Shown piece by piece: positions 53,779 through 62,434 of a stretch of DNA of 64,000 nucleotides. This DNA is from an uncultured Bacteroidota bacterium (GTDB lineage Bacteria; Bacteroidota; Bacteroidia; Chitinophagales; Chitinophagaceae), in NCBI GenBank assembly GCA_903927185.1, contig CAIYLW010000084.1, forward strand, positions 1-64,000, read 5' to 3'. The number at the start of each line of letters is the position of its first letter. Position 1 is the first letter of the stretch. Under the pieces are notes generated by a model. It made no database searches. It had not been told where the DNA came from and saw nothing but the letters and a program-made list of their open reading frames with translations. The translations under genes were made by a program, and so were the position numbers.

Positions 53779-54684
53779 ATGTGGCAATCAATATTGAACG
53801 ATATTAAAGTAGGTAATTTTAAAGTATTGGCAAGGGCCATCTCTTTGGTTGAAAATGAAGTGCCTGGATATGAACAATTATTGCAAGAGCTACCATTTAC
53901 AAATACAACAGTTATAGGAATTACAGGGCCTCCAGGGGCTGGTAAGAGCACTTTGGTAGATGCATTGATTGCCCACTGGATTGCACTTGATAAAAGAGTG
54001 GCTGTTTTATGTGTGGATCCTTCATCACCCTTTAATTACGGGGCACTATTGGGTGATAGGATTAGGATGAATGAATGGTATACACATCCCAATGTATATA
54101 TACGTTCTTTAGCAACCAGAGGTTCGTTGGGTGGATTGCATCCACATATAATTGAGATCACTTCACTTTTACAGGCAGCTACTTTCGATTATATTATTGT
54201 GGAAACGGTAGGAGTTGGACAAAGTGAGATTGAAATTGCAGGATTAGCGGATGTAACTGTAGTGGTTGTAGTACCAGAAGCTGGAGATGAAGTGCAAACT
54301 ATGAAGGCCGGGTTAATGGAGATTGCCGATATATTCGTGATTAATAAAAGCGATAGGCCCGATGCCGATAGTTTTGTTCGAAATCTAAGGTTAATGCTAT
54401 CTACAGGAAACAAACAGGGAAATGAAACTGCAGTTTTAAAAACCGTTGCCTCATCACGTATTGGCATTGAAGCACTTAGTAAGGCGATAGAAGAATTTAA
54501 AAACAGCAACCATGTTTCTGATAAGAAAATATGGCTGTTAACAGAAAGAGTTTTTGAGTTAGTTCAACAGAAAAAAATGCGAGGTATTCCAAAAGAATCT
54601 ATTAGAAAAACTATTTTAGAGCAATATCAAGAACCGGGATTCAATTTATTTACACTTGCCCAAAAAATTTACAATGAATCCTGA
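53779..54684 (+). CDS. meaB: MeaB-type GTPase, methylmalonyl-CoA mutase chaperone
   Basis: From the ATG at 53779 (MWQSILNDIKVG) the product is 301 residues; the ATG at 53746 adds 11 residues. Walker A is GITGPPGAGKST at about 50-61, then CVDPSSPFNYGALLGDR, the Mg-binding DYIIVETVGVGQSE, and NKSDRPDADSF for guanine recognition. MeaB loads and protects the B12 cofactor of methylmalonyl-CoA mutase. The mutase genes are not near. A family 2 glycosyltransferase gene overlaps its end by 11 bases. Confidence 0.94.
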   Translation: MWQSILNDIKVGNFKVLARAISLVENEVPGYEQLLQELPFTNTTVIGITGPPGAGKSTLVDALIAHWIALDKRVAVLCVDPSSPFNYGALLGDRIRMNEWYTHPNVYIRSLATRGSLGGLHPHIIEITSLLQAATFDYIIVETVGVGQSEIEIAGLADVTVVVVVPEAGDEVQTMKAGLMEIADIFVINKSDRPDADSFVRNLRLMLSTGNKQGNETAVLKTVASSRIGIEALSKAIEEFKNSNHVSDKKIWLLTERVFELVQQKKMRGIPKESIRKTILEQYQEPGFNLFTLAQKIYNES

Positions 54685-55612
54685 AAATGCAACTACAAAT
54701 ATCTCTGTTGTAATGGCTACTTACAATGGGGAAAGATTTTTGAAACAGCAAATTGATAGTATTCTGAATCAGAGCTTGCCCCCTACAGAATTGATTGTGA
54801 TTGATGATTGTTCACAAGATGGCAGTTTAAGGATACTTCAAGAATATGCCTCTAAAAATCCCATAGTAAAATTTTTTTCAAATGAAGTGAATATTGGGTT
54901 TGTTAAAAATTTCGAAAAAGGAATTTCTTTATCCAGTGGAAACTTAATTGCACTAAGTGATCAAGATGATATTTGGGTAGTAGATAAACTGCAGAAGCTT
55001 TTTGAAGGCATTGGTGATTCATTATTAATTTATAGTAATTCTGAATTGGTTGACGAGTCAGGCAAAAGCCTGCACAAAAAAATGTCGGATATAAAAAATC
55101 AAATAGGATTCAATTCAAGTTTGATGTTTGTAATTGGTACCTGGGCTCCTGGGCATGCATTTCTTTTTAAAAGAACCCTAGCAGAAAAGTGTATTCCCTT
55201 TCCAAGTATTGTGGCCCATGACTTTTGGTTAGCTTTTATGGCAACATGCTATAAGCCGGTTAAATATTTGGCAGAGCCATTGGTATTATACAGACAACAT
55301 TCCTCAAACACAGTTAGTGCCAATACTTTTTCGAAAAGTAAAAATAAAAAGAAATTATCAAGAGTAGAGAAAGAAGAAAAGAGCAGAGAACGAATGCTGT
55401 TTCTTTATCAATCATGTCCTTCCGAAAGAATCGAAGAAAAAAATATTTATAAAAAGATCAATGAAAGTTATCAAAACAATTCCTTTGGTAATAGGGTATT
55501 ACGTTTCAAGACTTTTTTTAAGTATCGGGATCTCATACTTGCTTATAAAAACAAGTCTTATTTTGGAAGAATACTTTTCTGTGTGAAAATGTTTTTTAAG
55601 ATAGATGCGTAA
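54674..55612 (+). CDS. glycosyltransferase family 2, second copy
   Basis: From the ATG at 54674 the product is 312 residues and starts as a canonical GT-A domain (ISVVMATYNGERFLKQQIDS, LIVIDDCSQDGS, LIALSDQDDIW as the metal motif, DQDD). The C-terminal third has basic amphipathic helices and no membrane segment. The start overlaps meaB by 11 bases, giving translational coupling of two unrelated functions. It faces the next glycosyltransferase tail to tail with a 6-base gap. Confidence 0.86.
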   Translation: MNPENATTNISVVMATYNGERFLKQQIDSILNQSLPPTELIVIDDCSQDGSLRILQEYASKNPIVKFFSNEVNIGFVKNFEKGISLSSGNLIALSDQDDIWVVDKLQKLFEGIGDSLLIYSNSELVDESGKSLHKKMSDIKNQIGFNSSLMFVIGTWAPGHAFLFKRTLAEKCIPFPSIVAHDFWLAFMATCYKPVKYLAEPLVLYRQHSSNTVSANTFSKSKNKKKLSRVEKEEKSRERMLFLYQSCPSERIEEKNIYKKINESYQNNSFGNRVLRFKTFFKYRDLILAYKNKSYFGRILFCVKMFFKIDA

Positions 55613-55618
55613 CAAAAA

Positions 55619-56518
55619 TTATTTGTACGATTCTTTAGAAAATGTCAGGGCAACTCTTTTAATAAAGTTTTTCAATTGAACGAATATTGGAATTGGTTGA
55701 GCAAGCAATGGGCCATCGAATAGGTCACCCCTTCTTAAATAGTATTTCGAAAAAGTGCCTGAGGTCATTCCCCATTTAGATATAAACCTTGAATAACCTT
55801 TATTATGTTTTATTCTTTTTACAGAAATAGAGCCAAAATGATACACCCTACTTCTAGAAATACCTTTAAAAGTTCGCACACCTAGTTTCCAAAGTTTCAT
55901 GGAGAAGTCGGGATCTGAATACATGCCTGGACTAAACTCAATACTATAACCCCCGGCAAGGTCCCAGATGTCTTTGTGTACAATATTGGGAGGCCAGGTA
56001 GATCCCTGCCAATCGTTCATTGGGAGGCTATTAAATGCTTCTAATAAAGCATTTTCATTGAAGCTTTCGATGCTGTTTCCAAAACTCTTTTCGATAGAAC
56101 AACTGCTTTGTGCATTAATTTCGATAGCGGTAGCGGAGAAGAAAAAATGCTTATGGCCAATCGCGTCAATTTCTTCTTTAATTGGTTTGTCCCAATCGGG
56201 ACAAACATACATATCATCATTTAGATAAAGCATGTAATTAGTAGTAGCTAAATTTCTACAACTATTTAAAGCATAGCAGACTCCAATATTTTCTTTACTA
56301 AAAGAGTAACTAATATCGGGCTGTGATTGTATCCAATCCAAACTACCATCATTCCCTTCGTTGATATGAACAATAATTTCGTGTGGGAATACAGAATGTT
56401 TGCGAATGCTGTTGATGCAGAGTTGTAAATATTTTAAATTATTCCAACTAGGAATCATTATTGAAAACAATGCGTTAGGTGGCGTTTTGCCGAGTGTTTT
56501 TTCGATGGTTGTATTCAT
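55619..56518 (-). CDS. glycosyltransferase family 2, third copy
   Basis: The 299-residue protein has FSIMIPSWNNLKYLQLCINS, HEIIVHINEGNDGSL and YMLYLNDDMYV, the last being the DDM/DxD-type metal motif. The middle contains GGYSIEFSPGMYSDPDF, typical of rhamnosyl or O-antigen-type GT2 enzymes (inference). It is followed upstream by a small CxxC membrane protein gene, 15 bases away, and may be co-transcribed with it. Confidence 0.85.
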   Translation of the reverse strand: MNTTIEKTLGKTPPNALFSIMIPSWNNLKYLQLCINSIRKHSVFPHEIIVHINEGNDGSLDWIQSQPDISYSFSKENIGVCYALNSCRNLATTNYMLYLNDDMYVCPDWDKPIKEEIDAIGHKHFFFSATAIEINAQSSCSIEKSFGNSIESFNENALLEAFNSLPMNDWQGSTWPPNIVHKDIWDLAGGYSIEFSPGMYSDPDFSMKLWKLGVRTFKGISRSRVYHFGSISVKRIKHNKGYSRFISKWGMTSGTFSKYYLRRGDLFDGPLLAQPIPIFVQLKNFIKRVALTFSKESYK

Positions 56519-56533
56519 TTGTGCCGAAAAGCT

Positions 56534-56770
56534 TTAGTTGTTATACTGTTCTTTTTCGTTTTTCCACCAACGCCAACCGATATACCCCATGATTGCTAAA
56601 GGTGTAAAAGCCAGATAAATAATGGCAGAATTCAGAGCCTTTCCAGGCCCCTCTCCCAATTGAGAAGCTGTTTTGGTGCAGATGGAACATTGTGCCAAAA
56701 CAGGGTTGACGTTAACCATCAACACGATAAATAAACCCAAAAAGACCCAAAAAAACTTTTTCATCTCCAA
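56534..56770 (-). CDS. small membrane protein with CxxC
   Basis: The 78-residue protein has a signal peptide (FFWVFLGLFIVLMVNVNPVLA, cleaved after AQ), an exposed CSIC pair directly after it, the segment KTASQLGEGPGKALNSA, a transmembrane segment at 48-67 and a basic tail. The CxxC could bind metal or heme or be redox active. I recognise the pattern from Bacteroidota genomes but cannot name a function. It stands divergent to the Tat-exported PLP enzyme gene. Confidence 0.7.
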   Translation of the reverse strand: MEMKKFFWVFLGLFIVLMVNVNPVLAQCSICTKTASQLGEGPGKALNSAIIYLAFTPLAIMGYIGWRWWKNEKEQYNN

Positions 56771-56839
56771 AATTTCGGCTCAAAGATAGCGTGTAAAACT
56801 TCTCAATTTTCCTTAACTTTCTTATTCAACTTAACTAAC

Positions 56840-58135
56840 GTGAACCAAAGAAGAGCTTTTTTACAGAAAATGGGGATGCTCGCAGGTGCATTTTCAGCGA
56901 ATAGTCTTTTTAACGAATTACATGCGGCCAACTTTGCTGCTGCTCAGCAAAAAGTGCGTTTATTAACCCCAGAACAAGCTGCTGCAGATGAAGATTACTG
57001 GGCGGTGATACAGCAGAGCTATACGGTAAATAGCAATTTAATTAATCTGAATAATGGGGGTGTAAGCCCCTCACCAAGGGTTGTTCAAGAGGCAGTTGCC
57101 AGGTATAACGACCTTTCAAATCAGGCTCCTTCTTATTATATGTGGCGGATTTTGGACCAAGGGAGGGAACCTTTGCGTTACAAATTAGCTGAGTTGGCGG
57201 GCTGTTCACCTGAGGAAATAGCAATTAATCGTAATGCCACAGAGGCATTAAATACCGTAATATTTGGTTTAGATCTAAAAGCTGGAGATGAAGTGATTGG
57301 TACTAAGCAAGACTATCCGAATATGATAAATGCTTGGAAGCAAAGGGCTTTGCGCGAAGGGATAGTTTACACTCAATTGAATTTTAAATTTCCCATTGAA
57401 AACGATGAAGAAATTGTTTCCACTTATGAAAAAGCCATCACATCCAAAACTAAAGTGGTTCATATAACGCATATCATTAACTGGATTGGCCAAATTTTAC
57501 CTGTTGCGAAAATTGCAAAAATGGCTAAGTCGAAAGGTTGTGAAGTAATTGTAGATGGAGCACATAGTTTTGGTTTATTAGATTATAAAATTCCTGATCT
57601 GGGCTGTGATTATTTTGGAACAAGTTTGCACAAGTTTTTGAGTGCACCTATTGGAAGTGGTATGTTATGGATCAGCAAAGATAAAATCTCTAAAGTTTGG
57701 CCATTAGTTTGTAACGATACCCCAAAAGGAACTGATATCAGAAAGTTTGAAACCATTGGTACACGTAGCTTTCCGATTGAACAGGGGATTGGTGAAGCCG
57801 TTAATTTTCAAATGGCGATAGGATCAAAAAGAAAGGAAGATCGGATTCGTTATTTGAAAAATTATTGGGCTAATAAAGTAGTCAATCATCCCAAAGTTAA
57901 AATTCATACTTCTTTTAAGCCCGAGTACTCTTGTGCTATCTGTGGGGTAACTATCGATGGTATGACTCCCGGTGAATTAGATACTGCTTTATTGAATAAT
58001 TATAAAATACACACCGTAGGTATCGTGTGGGAGAATATTAGTTGTGTGCGTATTACGCCACATGTATATACCAGATTGCAAGATTTAGATAAATTGGTGT
58101 TTGCAATTAAAGAGTTGGCAGATAAACAAAAATAA
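56840..58135 (+). CDS. Tat-exported class V aminotransferase fold protein
   Basis: The 431-residue protein probably starts at GTG and opens with a twin-arginine-type signal (NQRRAFLQKMGMLAGAFSANSLF). The fold type I PLP domain has EIAINRNATEALNTVIFGL, EVIVDGAHSFGLLDY and the Schiff-base lysine in GTSLHKFLSAPIGSGMLW. The layout resembles isopenicillin N epimerase or cysteine desulfurase-like proteins. Exported PLP enzymes are uncommon, and the cofactor would need to be inserted before Tat export (inference). Confidence 0.87.
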   Translation: MNQRRAFLQKMGMLAGAFSANSLFNELHAANFAAAQQKVRLLTPEQAAADEDYWAVIQQSYTVNSNLINLNNGGVSPSPRVVQEAVARYNDLSNQAPSYYMWRILDQGREPLRYKLAELAGCSPEEIAINRNATEALNTVIFGLDLKAGDEVIGTKQDYPNMINAWKQRALREGIVYTQLNFKFPIENDEEIVSTYEKAITSKTKVVHITHIINWIGQILPVAKIAKMAKSKGCEVIVDGAHSFGLLDYKIPDLGCDYFGTSLHKFLSAPIGSGMLWISKDKISKVWPLVCNDTPKGTDIRKFETIGTRSFPIEQGIGEAVNFQMAIGSKRKEDRIRYLKNYWANKVVNHPKVKIHTSFKPEYSCAICGVTIDGMTPGELDTALLNNYKIHTVGIVWENISCVRITPHVYTRLQDLDKLVFAIKELADKQK

Positions 58136-58172
58136 AAAAAGTCTGTTCTGAGTTTTCAGAAGAGACTTTTTT
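58135..58172. terminator. bidirectional intrinsic terminator
   Basis: AAAAAAGTCT-G-TTCTGA pairs with TCAGAA-G-AGACTTTTTT (one G/G mismatch), loop GTTT. It ends the PLP gene rightward and can end the THX gene leftward. Confidence 0.88.
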
Positions 58173-58192
58173 TAAAAGAAATACATAAATAA

Positions 58193-58309
58193 TTATGATG
58201 ACTGTTTAACAGAAAGCTTCTTTGATTTAACTCCATTTGCTGGTCTGCTTTTGCCAAAAGAACCTTTAAATCTTTTGCCCTTTGCGGTTTTTTTATCGCC
58301 TCTTCCCAT
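58193..58309 (-). CDS. 30S ribosomal protein THX
   Basis: A 38-residue basic protein starts MGRGDKKTAKGKRFKGSFGK and continues with SRPANG and a Lys/Ser-rich tail. It matches the bTHX family, in which the N-terminal GDKK and GSFGKSRP are diagnostic. THX binds at the top of the 30S head. It lies between the HU gene and a strong terminator. Confidence 0.92.
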   Translation of the reverse strand: MGRGDKKTAKGKRFKGSFGKSRPANGVKSKKLSVKQSS

Positions 58310-58347
58310 GGTAATTTTTTTTGAATGAATTAATTGATGAGCTGCAA

Positions 58348-58387
58348 AAATAGAAAAACCCCCGCATATGCAGAGGTTTTTCTATTT
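58348..58387 (-). terminator. intrinsic terminator of the HU gene
   Basis: A near-perfect palindrome of about 40 bases (AAATAGAAAAACC-C-CCGCA and TGC-A-GAGG-type right half ending CTATTT) is T-rich on the minus strand. It lies between HU and THX, so THX may have its own start or depend on read-through. Confidence 0.75.
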
Positions 58388-58399
58388 GGGTCGAAGTAA

Positions 58400-58669
58400 T
58401 TAAACTTTTGAAGCCAATTCTTTACCTGCTTTGAAGCGAGCAACTTTTTTTGCTTTGATTTTGATGGAAGCACCAGTTTGAGGGTTACGACCTGTTCGAG
58501 CCGCACGCTTAGAAACTGAGAAAGTACCAAAACCAACCAGAGTAACTTTATCGCCTTTCTTTAAAGTTTTAGTTACAGTGGCAACAAAAGAATCTAAAGC
58601 AGCGTTAGCTTGAGTTTTTGTAATGCTAGCGTCTTCAGCAATCTGAGCAATCAATTCAGCTTTGTTCAT
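58400..58669 (-). CDS. HU family DNA-binding protein
   Basis: From the internal ATG (58669) the product is 89 residues: [32 protein letters not shown] and the DNA-binding arm GRNPQTG at 60-66. The longer frame adds 12 residues and is rejected. HU bends DNA and organises the nucleoid. Its promoter lies 35-60 bases upstream. Confidence 0.96.
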   Translation of the reverse strand: MNKAELIAQIAEDASITKTQANAALDSFVATVTKTLKKGDKVTLVGFGTFSVSKRAARTGRNPQTGASIKIKAKKVARFKAGKELASKV

Positions 58670-58702
58670 AGATGTTATTTTAATTTGATTTTTAAATCTA
58701 GA

Positions 58703-58731
58703 CAAATTTATTTTCTTTTCATTACTAACAA
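58703..58731 (-). promoter_or_regulatory. predicted HU promoter
   Basis: On the minus strand TTTTG (TTG at 58731-58729) and TAAATTTG (58710-58703) are 18 bases apart, close to the Bacteroidota consensus. Confidence 0.6.
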
Positions 58732-58771
58732 AATTTTTTTTATCAACTTGGGTACCCCTAAATCCATGTCA

Positions 58772-58879
58772 GTAAAGGGTTTCAGGCGAAAAAAGTAAAT
58801 ATGTATAAACATCTATTTACTATCCAGATTAGGCTAAAAAGCATACTGGTAAAGGGTTTCAGCTTAATTTTTCTGAAAC
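58772..58879. repeat. 14-base direct repeat and hairpin in the HU upstream gap
   Basis: GTAAAGGGTTTCAG occurs at 58772-58785 and 58849-58862, 77 bases apart. The second copy pairs through GTTTCAG (58856-58862) with CTGAAAC (58873-58879). The remaining sequence of the 286-base gap 58670-58955 holds the HU promoter and no other recognisable feature. Confidence 0.55.
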
Positions 58880-58955
58880 GCTTGTCCTAGGCGGCTTTCA
58901 AGGAATATAATAAAGTTTTGTGATTAGCAAAATGAAAAAACAAAAGTTTCCACAC

Positions 58956-59261
58956 TCAATGCACAACCTGCATTAAAGATCTAAAACTTATCACTTTATT
59001 TCCGAATGCAGCAAATACATCATTTCTCAATTTGGTAGCATATTTCTCAAGATAAAGGTTATATGCAGCTTTAGATTCGGCACGATATTGTACTGCATAA
59101 GTAGGTCCGTCGCTTTCATCCTGTTCTAGTAATCGCACAAATTGAAATTGGGTGAAACATCCTGATAGCATAATTTCTGGTATATGGGTCTTTTTCATCC
59201 ACTCAACCCATAATTCATGCACTGAGGGGTCAACTTTGGTAGTTACATTATATATAAACAT
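58956..59261 (-). CDS. DUF4286 family protein
   Basis: The 101-residue protein has the family start MFIYNVTTKVDPSVHELWVEW, the MLSGCFTQFQFVRLLEQDES segment and the C-terminal FGNKVISFRSLMQVVH. It is a ferredoxin-like dimeric alpha-beta fold by secondary-structure pattern (inference). No function is known. It lies 24 bases from the exonuclease III gene and may share its transcript. Confidence 0.88.
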   Translation of the reverse strand: MFIYNVTTKVDPSVHELWVEWMKKTHIPEIMLSGCFTQFQFVRLLEQDESDGPTYAVQYRAESKAAYNLYLEKYATKLRNDVFAAFGNKVISFRSLMQVVH

Positions 59262-59285
59262 CTAAATAGCTTGATTTATTAGTTA

Positions 59286-60053
59286 TTAATTGAGTTCCAG
59301 ATAAATAGGGCAATGATCACTATGTTTGATATCTGGATAGATTTCAGCATTTTTTAATTTTGCAGATAAAGTATCAGTTACACAGATATAGTCGATTCTC
59401 CATCCTTTATTCTCTAATCGAACACTAGGAAAGCGCTGGCTCCACCAACTGTATCCTCCTGTTTTGTTCGGATTCAAATGACGAAAGCTATCAATCCAGC
59501 CATTTTCTAGAAACGTATCCATCCAGCCTCTTTCTTCTGGTAAGAATCCGGAAGAATTTTTATTCCCTTTGGGATCGTGAATATCTATTGCAGTGTGAGC
59601 AATATTATAATCTCCAAGAATAATTATTTGAGGTCTAGTTTTTCTAAGTTCTTGTAAGTAAACATAAAATTCATCCAGCCACTTGTATTTATAAGTCTGC
59701 CTTTCATCTCCACTTGTTCCTGAGGGGAAATAAGCATTGATTAGAGTGATATCTCCAAAATCTGCTCTGATAACCCTTCCTTCAAAATCGCTATGGTCTA
59801 TTTGGTTGCCATAGAAAACATGGTCGGGTTTAATTTTTGTAAAAATGGCCACTCCACTATAACCCTTTTTTTGTGCAGAAAACCAAAAGGTCTGATAGCC
59901 TAAATCTTCGATTGATTTAAAATCTACATTGTCTTTATGAGCTTTAGTTTCTTGTAAACAGATGATATCTGCTGGATCTGTTTGAAGCCAGTCTGTTAAA
60001 CCTTTTTTAATTGCGGCACGGATGCCGTTAACATTGTATGAAATGATTCTCAT
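59286..60053 (-). CDS. xth: exodeoxyribonuclease III
   Basis: The 255-residue AP endonuclease/3'-5' exonuclease has IISYNVNGIRAA, IICLQETKAH with the metal-binding Glu, NAYFPSGTS, ILGDYNIAHTAIDIHDP, GYSWWSQRF, WRIDYICVT and SDHCPIYLEL with the catalytic Asp-His. It repairs apurinic sites. No terminator or promoter is evident in its 5' gap, which leads into the riboswitch region. Confidence 0.95.
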   Translation of the reverse strand: MRIISYNVNGIRAAIKKGLTDWLQTDPADIICLQETKAHKDNVDFKSIEDLGYQTFWFSAQKKGYSGVAIFTKIKPDHVFYGNQIDHSDFEGRVIRADFGDITLINAYFPSGTSGDERQTYKYKWLDEFYVYLQELRKTRPQIIILGDYNIAHTAIDIHDPKGNKNSSGFLPEERGWMDTFLENGWIDSFRHLNPNKTGGYSWWSQRFPSVRLENKGWRIDYICVTDTLSAKLKNAEIYPDIKHSDHCPIYLELN

Positions 60054-60135
60054 GTCAATTATTTTATTTGAGAATATCTAATCAAGATATTTAAACACAA
60101 TTTTTAAAGATAAGTTTTGTTGTAGATAATTTGTA

Positions 60136-60167
60136 TTTGTGTTACAATCAGTTTAACATTAGTTTTG
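60136..60167 (+). promoter_or_regulatory. promoter of the cobalamin riboswitch transcript
   Basis: TTTG at 60136-60139, a 20-base spacer and TAGTTTTG at 60160-60167 form a perfect consensus promoter. Transcription would begin near 60174, just before the riboswitch. Confidence 0.7.
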
Positions 60168-60171
60168 TCGC

Positions 60172-60350
60172 GGTTTCGGTTCTGATACTTTTGAAAAGTA
60201 GAAAGATTAATAGGGAATCCGGTGTAAATCCGGGACTATCCCCGTAGCTGTAAGCTCCTTAAAATTATTCAAACTTCGTGCCACTGTTCCGAGAACTCGG
60301 GACGGGAAGGCCTTGAATAATGGAGTAAGTCAGAAGACCTGCCGCCACCA
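60172..60350 (+). promoter_or_regulatory. cobalamin riboswitch
   Basis: The conserved core is present in order: GGGAATCCGGTG and AAATCCGGGAC (60213-60236), CCCCGTAGCTGTAAG, GCCACTG (60280-60286), GGGAAGG and the B12 box AGTCAGAAGACCTGCC (60328-60343). A variable hairpin (CCGA-GAAC-TCGG) occupies the middle. It should control the TonB-dependent receptor 114 bases downstream. A small hairpin CTTTC-GGGT-GAAAG at 60365-60378 may form part of the expression platform, but I cannot predict the switch. The rest of the 410-base gap 60054-60463 shows only the promoter. Confidence 0.95.
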
Positions 60351-60463
60351 TCACAATTTTTCAGCTTTCGGGTGAAAGGCATGGAGTGTAAGCGTCGTAA
60401 GGCTTTTATATTTCTATCTTTTATTATTTCCTGAAAGTAGTCACAACAAAAAATTTCTTAAAA

Positions 60464-62389
60464 ATGAAAAGAAAATTTTTAGTTATGGCTGCTATCGTAA
60501 TCAGCAGTCAGCTACATGCACAAGACAGTTCCATTGTAAAGCAATTGGACGAAGTAATTGTAACCGCTAATAGAGTGGAACAAAAACAAAGCAGTACCGG
60601 TAAGATGGTTACTGTAATTAATCAGGAAACCTTACAGCGCAATGCCGGGAAGACACTTTCTGAAATAATTAATTATCAAGCTGGTATTTTCATCAATGGT
60701 GCAAACAACAATACAGGAACCAATCCTGACGTGTATTTGCGGGGTGCAGGAACAGGAAACACATTAATATTAATTGATGGAATTCCGGTTGGAGATCCTT
60801 CGAATATTAATAACACTTACGATCTAAATATGATTAGTTTAGGTCAGGTAGAAAGGGTTGAAATTTTAAAAGGTGCGCAAAGTACTTTATGGGGAAGTGA
60901 TGCTGTTGCAGGTGTAATAAATATCATCACTAAGAAAGCTGAAAAAAATGTTATTAATCCCACAGCCATGTTAAGCTATGGCACTTATCAAACGTTTAGA
61001 GGAAATCTTGGATTAAATGGAACCATTAATAAATTCAGTTATCACCTAGTCTACGATTTTATAAATACAGGTGGGTTCCCAGTTGCACATGATAGTACCG
61101 GGAAGATGAATTTTAAAAACGATGATTTTAAACAGAATAGTTTTCAAGCAAAACTTGGGTATCAATTTAATGACCACTTTTCTGTTAAAGCATTTAGTAC
61201 TCAATCAAAGTACCATGGTAGCACAGATCCTGGAGCCTTTCAGAACGACAAAGATGATTATTTTACCAATAATAATGCATTACAAAACTTTGAGTTATTG
61301 TATGTGAAAAAAGGGATGCAATTACATTTGTCTCAAAGTTTTTTACAAAATTCAAGATCTTATTTGAATGACAGTGCCAGTGTGAGTGGTTTTGATATTT
61401 ATTCGAAAGGAGATTATCATGGAAAGACTGCAGTTACTGAATTAATTGGAAATTTTGCTCTTGCTCAAAATATAAAATTAGTATCTGGTTTTCAAAGGAT
61501 GTCTCAGCAAACTGACCAGCATTATTTGAGTATCAGTATATATGGACCTTATGAAACGGCATTAGGGGATAGTGCTAAAATAACAAATGTGGCCATGTAT
61601 CATTCAATATTAATTACTGGTAAATCAGGATTTGATGTTGAAGCAGGATTCCGATATAATCATCATAGCATTTATGGGAATAATCTTACTTATACATTTA
61701 ATCCTTCTTATCATATTAGCGACTTCGTAAAATTGTTTTTTAATATTTCATCCGCTTATAAGATTCCTTCCCTGTATCAATTATATAGTGAATACGGAAA
61801 CAAAAATTTAACACCGGAAAAAAGTGTGAATTACGAAATCGGATTACAAGTGTATACTAACAATAAAAAATCAAATTTTAGAGTAGCCGCATTTAAAAGA
61901 GATATCAATGATTTGATTGTATTCTATACTGATCCCAATACCTATGCAAGTAATTATATTAATCGCGACAAACAGCACGATTATGGAATTGAATTGGAAT
62001 CAACTATCGGATTTTCCAAAAAATCAAATTGGATTAATAATCTAACTTATGTAGATGGAGAAGGAGAGAATGCAGGGATTAAAACAAAAAATTTATATCG
62101 TCGTCCAAACTTTATTTTGAATTCAACATTCACTACTCAGCTTGGAAATGGGTTTACTGTTGCGCCCTCTTTCCGATTTATCGGTGATAGGCTAAAAGGC
62201 ACGTATGATGCGGGTTCTAACAAGATGCCGGCTTATTATACAATCGATTTATATGTAGGTTATGCCATTTCAAACAAATGCAGGGCATTTGTTGACTTAA
62301 AGAATATTACCAATCAGGAATACTTCGATATTGTTGGGTATAACAGTAAACGATTTAATATGATGACAGGAGTTAGTCTATCCTTCTAA
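60464..62389 (+). CDS. btuB: TonB-dependent vitamin B12 receptor (BtuB-like)
   Basis: The 641-residue protein has a signal peptide (MKRKFLVMAAIVISSQLHAQ) and a TonB box (QLDEVIVTANRV). The plug contains DVYLRGAGTGNTLILIDGI and LKGAQSTLWGSDAVAGVINIIT, and the C-terminal barrel ends in Phe (TGVSLSF). It lacks a carboxypeptidase-like N-domain and is of BtuB length. Control by the cobalamin riboswitch directly implies a B12 or cobinamide substrate. No btuCDF gene is near. Confidence 0.94.
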   Translation: MKRKFLVMAAIVISSQLHAQDSSIVKQLDEVIVTANRVEQKQSSTGKMVTVINQETLQRNAGKTLSEIINYQAGIFINGANNNTGTNPDVYLRGAGTGNTLILIDGIPVGDPSNINNTYDLNMISLGQVERVEILKGAQSTLWGSDAVAGVINIITKKAEKNVINPTAMLSYGTYQTFRGNLGLNGTINKFSYHLVYDFINTGGFPVAHDSTGKMNFKNDDFKQNSFQAKLGYQFNDHFSVKAFSTQSKYHGSTDPGAFQNDKDDYFTNNNALQNFELLYVKKGMQLHLSQSFLQNSRSYLNDSASVSGFDIYSKGDYHGKTAVTELIGNFALAQNIKLVSGFQRMSQQTDQHYLSISIYGPYETALGDSAKITNVAMYHSILITGKSGFDVEAGFRYNHHSIYGNNLTYTFNPSYHISDFVKLFFNISSAYKIPSLYQLYSEYGNKNLTPEKSVNYEIGLQVYTNNKKSNFRVAAFKRDINDLIVFYTDPNTYASNYINRDKQHDYGIELESTIGFSKKSNWINNLTYVDGEGENAGIKTKNLYRRPNFILNSTFTTQLGNGFTVAPSFRFIGDRLKGTYDAGSNKMPAYYTIDLYVGYAISNKCRAFVDLKNITNQEYFDIVGYNSKRFNMMTGVSLSF

Positions 62390-62392
62390 ACT

Positions 62393-62430
62393 AAAAGTCT
62401 CGATGATATTTTTCATCGAGACTTTTTTTA
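62393..62430 (+). terminator. intrinsic terminator of the receptor gene
   Basis: AAAAGTCTCGATGA at 62393-62406 pairs perfectly with TCATCGAGACTTTT at 62413-62426 (14 base pairs), loop TATTTT, followed by Ts. It also lies just beyond the stop of the convergent amidohydrolase gene. Confidence 0.95.
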
Positions 62431-62434
62431 TTTA

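Noticed and set aside
56781..56788. TATCTTTG (minus strand) as promoter of the CxxC membrane protein
   Set aside because: The nearest TTG is only 15 bases upstream, outside the normal spacing range.
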